Shown: in pieces, positions 43,801 to 64,000 of the stretch
Position numbering within the stretch: position 1 is the first letter of the stretch
Layout: each line of letters starts with the position of its first letter
Assembly (NCBI RefSeq): GCF_963675165.1
Contig: NC_087389.1
Location: 2,948,001-3,012,000 of the forward strand
Length of the DNA: 64,000 bases
Origin: Halichondria panicea
Lineage: Eukaryota; Porifera; Demospongiae; Suberitida; Halichondriidae
Direction: 5' to 3'
Program-made: the position numbers and the translations under genes
The notes under the pieces: generated by a model
What the model was told of the DNA's origin: nothing
What the model saw: the letters and a program-made list of their open reading frames with translations, nothing else
The model's database searches: none

Positions 43801-46777
43801 ACACTTTGAGGCACATCTTGTAGCCTTGAGGGTGTGTGTAGAACGGTGTAGAATACCAGTGCTCATTATCTTTTTTCAATTGAGAAAACTTGTGAATTGT
43901 AAACTGGAGGGGAGGGACTGCAGTTTGTGCGTGGATATTTTCTAACAAAACCTTCTCTTCTTTTCTGCTTCTTTTTAACTCTAGTATATCTGCTCTCAGC
44001 CCATCGAAACCTTGCTGCTCCAAGCGGATTCGTAGAGTTTCATTCTCAGACTCCAACTTGGCTATTCTTTCTTGGCTATTCTTTAATTGGGTCTCGAGTC
44101 TCAGTAGTCTCTCAAATATCTGAGTAAGCTGTCTAACGCTAATGGTGTCTACCTCAGCTAAAATCTGGTCTGTTTCATTCTGCTCAGCTTCTACTTGTTC
44201 AGAATCTGCAGAAGACATTTTCACAGCAGTAATACATGTAACTGTTCTTTGTTTCAGTATTGAACTCTAACTAGCTATGTGTTTGTGGCTTAAGACATGT
44301 GATACTTCCTAAAATGTATTCATGAACACAGCCATTTATGGGCTTGTTTACAATAACACAGACCAGAGAAGGTAGGACACACATCACATGCACCTCAATA
44401 ATTAACAATCCACGTAAGATTTAGACAAGGTGCATAAAACAAGGAGCCGTTTTCTAGCTATAATGTAACGAAAGGATGGTACTAACTTATATGGATCAGC
44501 GATTCCAGTGGGATCCCGGCTCAATAGCTTGAAGTTCACCATCAAATCTAGTGCTTTCCACTGTACATTTGTACATATTATAAGCTACTATGGAGAGTAG
44601 TTGCCGTCTTCCATAACAGTTTACAGAGAGTGATGTGAGCTTGCTAGAGAGCATGCACAACAGTAGATCTTCCACAGGCACCAATGCTACACTGACATCT
44701 AAGAGAGGCGCAGTATTAGATTTGGGCTGTCTACTCTATTTTGGGCACTCTAACAATGCATGCAAACAAAACGTACTTGAAATTATATCAACTTTTATTA
44801 CATGATTACAGGGGAGCTCTGAGGTATTACCACAAAATGTATGATAGTGCTATTGAAGACTTGTCGAGAGCAATTCGTCTTGATTCAAGGCATGCTTCCT
44901 TAGCTCATTTCAATCGAGCTGTGTGTTACCAAGCATTGGGAAAACTCCACATGGTGACTAACTACTCATACTGAACTAATCCGCAACTGAGTTAATTTTA
45001 CAGGCTCTCTTGGACTACAGTGTCGTATTTCTACTGGTTGAGTCGCCCAAGGTTGAAGTGTTGATCAATCGAGCTCTTCTCTATTTGGAGTTAGGAGACT
45101 GGGCCAACAGCCTCTTTGATTTTATTGCAGCTGGCAAAGTAAATATACTACTAACAAGCTGTGTGTACTCTGATATATATATTATTTCAGGTGTTGAAGG
45201 ATGACTCATCAATTTTCCAAGCAATTGGTTACTGTTACCATAGGTAATGTATTGTTCATGTGAATTCAGTGGTTTTCTCTACAGTATAGTGATATTCACA
45301 ATTTTTGTTTCTACATTGTAGGCTTGGGTCTCTTGACTGTGCTGTTGATGCCTATACAGAAGCAATCAACATTGATCCTACATTCCTCGGTGCATATATT
45401 GGTAGGGGTAATACGTACATGGACTACCTGACTGTGAAGGGCAATAGCAAAAGCAGGTGAGGTCATTTTATTGTGGCGGTTGAGTCTATCATGTACATGT
45501 ACATGTCAACTATATCCAGAATGGATTACTTGCGTACATTGGAACTGGATCCCAGATATCTTCCAGCAAGAGTTAATCTTGCCTTCCTTCTCCAAGTAGA
45601 GGGAAAGTTCCAGGAAGCTTGGAACCAACTTACGAGTGTACTGAAGACAGACGAGGGACATATTTCTGCTCGTGAAGCAAGAGCTGTCATCAGTTTACAG
45701 ATGGGTAATCTTTTTGGGGCACTACTCGATATCAACACTGCAATTCAGGTGACTATAATAATAGTCAGTTGTGTTGTTACAGTCAGGGGCGGATCTTAAG
45801 GGGTGCAGAAAGTGCTTATAAACACTCCCACAATTTATTGTCTGACTCATTGTGATCCCACTCTTAATACTAACTGTGTAGCTAGCTGCACCTAATGCAG
45901 TTGTGTGCCTTTTAAAAGCTGCGCTACAAACTTGACTAACTAGATGTGTACGGTTCTTCTTGCAAACAACACCTATATTATTAATAATTATTACAAGGGC
46001 AATTAGTGACACTATACTGCGTTGATAGGCATCACGCTTTGCTCGTCCGCTTTTTTTTTCATGTACCTAGCTGTTTTTTTCTAGATTCGCCCCCTGTCTA
46101 AGAGTTAGCCATAATTGTGAATAATTATAGTTCACTGTTGTATTCACTTTATTTTAGGTGCACAAGAATGCACTCCTGTTGGTCAACCGTGGTGTTATTC
46201 ATCAGTTTATGGGTGACGTTGTTAATGCAATGAATGACTATCAGGAAGCTGTGATTATCGAGCCATCCTATTCACTAGCTCACTTCAACATTGGAAATAT
46301 CTTGTTCCAGCAAAGACATTTCAAGCAGGTACGTGTACCCGGCCTATCATCATTGATCATCAGTAATTGTTATGCAGGCTGTGAATAGCTACACCAAGGC
46401 AGTTGGAAGCGAAAGTAGTGTGGATTCTGTTCTTCTGAACCGAGCCATTGCTCATGTGATGCTCACAGACACTAAATCAGCTCTAGATGACTTCAGAGAA
46501 GCTATTCTAATCAACCCGTTTTCATCTCATGCATACTTCAATAGAGCTAACCTCTACCACTCCATGGGAGAATTCGAAAAAGCCGAACTTGACTATAGGA
46601 AAGGTAATAATTAATTTAATTTCTGCCTTTATTATTGTGTGTTCTGCAGTACATGAACTTCAACCTGATGACTGGTTGACAACGTTCTATTACGGTGAAA
46701 CATTGAGGAAAATAAACAAAGATAGCAGTGCTTGTAACATTATAGCTCAAGCTGTAGAAAGGATGATCCAACTATGA
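24419..46777 (+). CDS. TTC6: large tetratricopeptide-repeat protein, TTC6-like (35 exons)
   Basis: Exons: 24419-24432, 24505-24556, 25689-25775, 29493-31019, 31075-31628, 31680-31868, 32515-32591, 33028-33263, 33344-33461, 33522-33661, 33724-33779, 33859-33927, 33983-34164, 34275-34359, 34492-34548, 34671-34767, 35042-35146, 36689-36994, 37050-37156, 37208-37307, 37451-37662, 39748-39955, 40027-40101, 40182-40319, 41465-41590, 42706-42906, 43018-43232, 44812-44953, 45004-45138, 45191-45243, 45322-45456, 45520-45748, 46158-46328, 46378-46603, 46650-46777. The sum is 6552 nt (2183 aa) and the frame stays open. The N-terminus is a short coiled coil (RKQELQLQTELETLRNK). About residues 50-1000 are Ser/Thr-rich and low complexity (1.5-kb exon 4). 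LLWTPAPPKLSLHPS and WAYGVWWDRWFPEV follow. From about 1200 to the end there are twenty or more TPRs (e.g. CRRGAILRKLGKLNESLDDL, YDSAIEDLSRAIRLDS). The overall plan fits TTC6, whose expression is linked to ciliated cells; orthology is less certain than the gene itself. Additional small exons in the 3.7-kb intron 3 are possible. Confidence 0.82.
25145..25236. repeat. pogo-like MITE fragment (ACAGTGGAACCTGG end)
   Basis: TACAGTGGAACCTGGACACC is followed by CCAGAGGCAGGCCGGATAA. The same words appear inverted at 35317-35358 (TTATCCGGCCTGCCTCTGG). Only one end is recognisable. Confidence 0.55.
25305..25458. repeat. CGAGGCAT-family 3' fragment
   Basis: TGGTCGATCATTACTCACTC, TTTGCATGCAGCAAAATTAA and finally CATCAGCACCCGCGGTGCTTTCATT match the last third of the element at 58971-59476. 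The 5' part is missing. Confidence 0.65.
25834..26029. repeat. palindromic MITE with TACCGTATAGCGGGTAATTTT ends
   Basis: The left end TACCGTATAGCGGGTAATTTT is the inverse of the right end AAAATTACACGCTATACGGTA. The inside is rich in CGTGGTT/AACCACG and ATATTTTCG inverted words, making the whole element almost a single hairpin. Relatives are at 31945-32172, 34790-34979, 53297-53515, 62420-62613 and 62638-62881, with single ends at 42018-42077 and 59804. Confidence 0.85.
26066..27284. repeat. element with CAGGGTTTCA/TGAAACCCTG ends enclosing a foldback element
   Basis: The left boundary CAGGGTTTCATACAG and right boundary CTGTTTGAAACCCTG are inverted, each next to a GGGG-rich AGCCAAGGGGGGAAAT / GGCTAGGGGTGGGAAAT text that is direct rather than inverted. 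Between them lies the separate inverted repeat 26671-27092, so this looks like a host element with a later insertion. Class unknown. Confidence 0.5.
26671..27092. repeat. foldback element with ~95-bp inverted arms
   Basis: The left arm starts GCAGAGGAGGTTGGAAGGAA and runs through GATCACGTGCAAAAATAT and GTGTCTAGTCAGCAGTTT. The right arm has the same words inverted (AACTGCTGACTAGACAC ... TTCCTTCCAACCTCCTCTGC), ending at 27092. The loop of about 230 bp shows no ORF. Arms are nearly identical, suggesting a young insertion. Confidence 0.8.
27310..27432. repeat. short interspersed repeat around CCGGCCAATCCTAGC
   Basis: TATGGCTCTCTCCCACATGC ... GGCCAATCCTAGCAG recurs near 52285-52350, 56375-56455 and 56655-56735, and inverted near 56575-56645. 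The unit is about 75-120 bp with no clear terminal repeats. Function is unknown. Confidence 0.55.
28600..29412. repeat. interspersed repeat split by a younger CGAGGCAT element
   Basis: The outer parts (28600-28888 and 29337-29412) match 955-1425 in order: AAGCGCAT words, GAGAATGTGA then GGTGGACTTGGACC-type text, then TGGGTGGGACT and GACTGCATTA. In this copy the middle is interrupted at 28892-29333 by an ATGCCTCGGTG element. The uninterrupted copy at 955-1425 serves as the empty site. Confidence 0.7.
28892..29334. repeat. CGAGGCAT-family element, nested copy
   Basis: It begins ATGCCTCGGTGCTCATGAAC, with AGCGAAGTATACGGTAGTG next, and ends CCACCGAGGCATCAGCACCCGCGG. This is the same order as at 38467-39347 and 58971-59476. 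The GT stretch is short (GTTTGCGTGT). It lies within the older repeat described at 28600-29412. Confidence 0.75.
31945..32172. repeat. palindromic MITE (TACCGTATAGCGCGAAATTTTC ends) in the TPR gene intron 6
   Basis: Left TACCGTATAGCGCGAAATTTTC and right GAAAATTTCGCGCTATACGGTA are perfect inverted copies of 22 bases. An internal palindrome (CACGAAAATTAAGTCCACGAAAA) lies near 32010-32030. Confidence 0.85.
32620..32945. repeat. MITE related to 38910-39281 (CGGACACTTCTAATT ends)
   Basis: TATACGGACACTTCTAATT, TTGTTCTATTACAACGGACACTC, ATTATACCCAGACAATTTC and TTTTTTGCTGTTCAGTAAG appear in the same order as in 38910-39281. Outer TACCGTATAT ends are lost. Confidence 0.65.
34165..34251. repeat. ~43-bp tandem duplication starting at a splice donor
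   Basis: Immediately after exon 13 of the TPR gene, a unit of about 43 bp containing GAAATACTTCGAGTAATGCAAT and TATTGATAGTCA is repeated once with a few substitutions (GAAATACTTGGAGTAATGCAAT). The second copy carries a GATGAAATAC version of the donor. Confidence 0.75.
34790..34980. repeat. palindromic MITE, TACCGTATAGCGGG family, diverged
   Basis: TGTATAGGGTAATTTTCGTG at the left is inverted as CACGAAAATTAAGCTATACA at the right. It fills most of intron 16 of the TPR gene. Confidence 0.7.
35170..35358. repeat. pogo-like MITE fragment in intron 17 of the TPR gene
   Basis: GATTATCCAGAACACCTCGATTATC leads to ATTATCCGGC and CGAGATTCTACTGTAC at the right. The right end matches the pogo-like family at 10984-11397. 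Confidence 0.55.
36226..36379. repeat. near-perfect palindrome with ~65-bp arms
   Basis: The left arm CAGAGGAGGTACGACACGCG ... GGCGTTGAGCGTGGGCG is mirrored by CGCCCATGCTCAACGTTATTG ... CGTACCTCCTCTG. The central spacer is about 20 bp. The flanks repeat GTACAACT on both sides (36218-36225 and 36381-36388), a possible 8-bp target duplication. Confidence 0.85.
37910..38311. repeat. MITE with TACCGTATATGCTTGATCAGAGGCC ends, long copy
   Basis: Left TACCGTATATATGCTTGATCAG and right CTGATCAAGCATATACAGTA are inverted. The element lies in intron 21 of the TPR gene; the short form is at 14425-14544. The body has CTACAATTCGAGAGG/GAGAGCGGC text of no known function. Confidence 0.8.
38467..39347. repeat. 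CGAGGCAT-family element with a nested MITE (38910-39281)
   Basis: It begins ATGCCTCGGTGCGCATGCGC, AAGCGAGGTATACGGTAGTG, a GT-rich run, then GCTGCTCAAGGATCAAT; it ends TCCACTGAGGCATCAGCACC, CGCGGTGCTTTCATT. Between AAAGCTATT and GTATAGCTTTATG sits a complete other element. Copy 40375-40829 has the same flanks without the insert. Confidence 0.8.
38910..39281. repeat. MITE with TACCGTATATCTTCTAATT ends, nested
   Basis: Left TACCGTATATCTTCTA and right TAGAAGATATACGGTA are perfectly inverted; next-inner words ATCGGACA / TGTCCGAT are also inverted. Related to 32620-32945. Confidence 0.85.
40375..40829. repeat. CGAGGCAT-family element, copy with empty MITE site
   Basis: It starts ATGCCTCGATGCGCAGCGAG and ends GAGGCATCAGCACCTGTGCTTTCATT. 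A GT microsatellite is at 40398-40437. It lies in intron 24 of the TPR gene and abuts the next copy head to tail. Confidence 0.75.
40830..41165. repeat. CGAGGCAT-family element, 3'-truncated copy abutting the previous one
   Basis: ATGCCTCAGTGCGCATGCAC starts within one or two bases of the end of the preceding copy. The body runs through GTTGCTACTCTACTTAGTAG and then fades. No closing CACCGAGGCAT end. Confidence 0.7.
41327..41353. repeat. interstitial telomere-type repeat (CCCTAA)
   Basis: About four tandem CCCTAA units. Inverse orientation to 58331-58357. TTAGGG is the usual metazoan telomere unit; a short internal array may mark repair of a past break. Confidence 0.85.
41602..41972. repeat. 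MITE with ATTGTGACAGGGCCTAGGAA ends
   Basis: The inverted ends span about 40 bases: ATTGTGACAGGGCCTAGGAA ... CCTTATGGAGCAAACT left, AGTTTGCTCCATAAGG ... TTCCTAGGCCCTGTCACAAT right. It occupies intron 25 of the TPR gene, just after the donor. No ORF. Confidence 0.85.
42173..42546. repeat. MITE with TAATCTGGTTAATAAGCG-type ends
   Basis: Left TACCGTATAATCTGGTTAG with AAGCGGATGCGCC; right TGCGCTTATTAACC repeated twice, then CAGATTATATTTA. Ends are inverted; the right end has an extra duplicated TTATTAACCAAGTG unit. Intron 25 of the TPR gene. Confidence 0.7.
43472..44224 (-). CDS. coiled-coil and MATH (TRAF-C) domain protein, intronless, nested in the TPR gene
   Basis: The ORF has 250 codons on the minus strand, within intron 27 (43233-44811) of the plus-strand TPR gene. 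Residues about 25-95 are a heptad-rich coiled coil (LTQIFERLLRLETQLKNSQE onwards). Residues about 105-250 form a full MATH/TRAF-C domain: FTIHKFSQLK, GYKMCLKVYLNGDGPGKN, LVSARLMRGEFDSYLNWPF, VTVTLINQ, HDCIRLMVSDVQF. This is the C-terminal half of a TRAF-type adaptor, which trimerises and binds receptor tails; RING and TRAF zinc fingers are absent (the ORF starts only about 30 residues before the coiled coil). Lack of introns and the nested opposite-strand position suggest a retrocopy that kept an open frame. No obvious poly-A tract or target duplication is visible. The start may be Met1 or Met3. Confidence 0.88.
   Translation of the reverse strand: MKMSSADSEQVEAEQNETDQILAEVDTISVRQLTQIFERLLRLETQLKNSQERIAKLESENETLRIRLEQQGFDGLRADILELKRSRKEEKVLLENIHAQTAVPPLQFTIHKFSQLKKDNEHWYSTPFYTHPQGYKMCLKVYLNGDGPGKNKCLLVSARLMRGEFDSYLNWPFRGAVTVTLINQEEDKKHFSDILEFGEDAPDSAAGRVINGEKAQSGVGNPEFFPHSKLQPRYLKHDCIRLMVSDVQFF
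45785..46096. repeat. hAT-like MITE with CAGGGGCGGATCT ends
   Basis: Left CAGGGGCGGATCTTAAGG and right AGATTCGCCCCCTG are inverted. CAGGGGCG-type ends are common in hAT-derived non-autonomous elements (family knowledge). It lies in intron 32 of the TPR gene; a relative is at 57037-57337. Confidence 0.75.
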
Positions 46778-47342
46778 TTTTTCCTTCCATTAATCATGTT
46801 AAGATTAGGATCGTGCACGATAATTGTAATACATGAATTCTAACACTGCTTCTCCTGGCCATTTTGACCCCCCCCCCGATCAGTGTCTGGGTTAGCCTAG
46901 AGACCACGCCGATTAAAATACAATCGGCCTGGATTCGAGGCTATGTCTGCATGGGTCGATACGATATTCGAGGTTGTAAACATAACTGTTGGTACTGGGG
47001 TTCCGCGATCCGTTACCTTGGGGAATCATGACCCATAGATACTATAAAGTACATTTATAGTATCTATGCATGACCATTCTCTTTGAACTAGACTCGCTGG
47101 CCAGTCCATCTGATTATGACTGCTCAACTGCCATGCTCATTACTGAATTCGAATCACGTACAGTGCAGAAGCAATGTCATGACTCATGTGACATATTTCG
47201 CCCACGTAATTCGTTATAGTTGGGCTGGGTCTTATGTTGTGTTAGATAAACCACGGGACACACAATGCTCATCATGTACCTATACCAAAGCTAAGCTAGC
47301 TAGCTAGAGACTGGAACTTTTTAGTAGGACTATAAAATAACG
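46778..47342. other. 565-bp spacer between the TPR gene and SCYL2
   Basis: This is tandem-oriented spacing. It holds a poly-C run (46868-46877), a small perfect hairpin TAGATACTATAAA / TTTATAGTATCTA (47036-47066), and TATAAAATAACG just before the SCYL2 ATG. Promoter and 3' processing signals for both genes should lie here but cannot be fixed. Confidence 0.5.
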
Positions 47343-63863
<16,521 letters not shown>

Positions 63864-64000
63864 GTAAGGATTTAACCAAAATATTTTTTATTACAGATCC
63901 TATTACAATATTTTGCAACTACTAAACGGTGGCAGCAGCATCACAAAGCGATAGCAAATAATTATATTGTAATTGCACAACATCACGATCACAAAAGTTT

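Overview
The window is nuclear DNA from an animal with a compact, intron-rich, repeat-rich genome. Twelve protein-coding loci can be read, one of them a transposon remnant. Nearly all multi-exon genes have GT-AG introns, often under 200 bp. Interstitial TTAGGG-type repeats occur, as in metazoan telomeres. The gene set (TRIM-NHL, L27-PDZ scaffold, TNFR-like receptor, TRAF-C/MATH protein, PIGQ, SCYL2, TTC6-like, KIAA0930, GATD1, importin-7/8) is metazoan. The intron sizes, the dense short palindromic elements and the retroelement remnant resemble those of early-branching animals. I suspect a demosponge, but this is inference, not a proven assignment.

Layout. 1-3538 (minus): the first two exons of an importin-7/8-like gene leaving the left edge, plus a possible small exon at the very edge. 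3742-6003 (plus): a single-exon TRIM-NHL gene, divergent from the importin. 7039-8182 (minus): a complete seven-exon GATD1 orthologue. 8323-11619 (plus): an eight-exon L27-PDZ protein starting 140 bp from GATD1. 12446-13402 (minus): a single-exon TNFR-like membrane receptor. 15137-21845 (minus): a twelve-exon KIAA0930 orthologue. 22048-23154 (plus): a PIGQ/Gpi1 ORF divergent from KIAA0930. 23817-24215: a broken retroelement coding remnant. 24419-46777 (plus): a 35-exon TPR gene (TTC6-like, 2183 aa in my model) carrying an intronless coiled-coil/MATH gene on the opposite strand in intron 27 (43472-44224). 47343-63863 (plus): the first 13 exons of SCYL2, continuing off the right edge.

The splice models for GATD1, the L27-PDZ gene, KIAA0930, the TPR gene and SCYL2 were built by hand. 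In each, intron phase is consistent across every junction and the frame stays open to the stop or window edge. Most ORFs of 60-120 codons in the window are chance or repeat-derived.

Introns and spacers are filled with short non-autonomous elements with terminal inverted repeats. The families include one with TACCGTATAGCGGG ends, one with ATGCCTCGGTG/CACCGAGGCAT ends that carries GT microsatellites (one grown to about 570 bp), pogo-like elements with CAGTGGAACCTC ends, and hAT-like elements with CAGGGGCG ends. Several are nested, and empty and filled sites can be compared inside this window.

The genes do not form one pathway. They are housekeeping and trafficking genes (importin, SCYL2, PIGQ, GATD1), cell-contact and signalling genes (L27-PDZ, TNFR-like, MATH, TRIM-NHL) and a probably cilium-related TPR gene. 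Three pairs are head to head with 140-204 bp between start codons.
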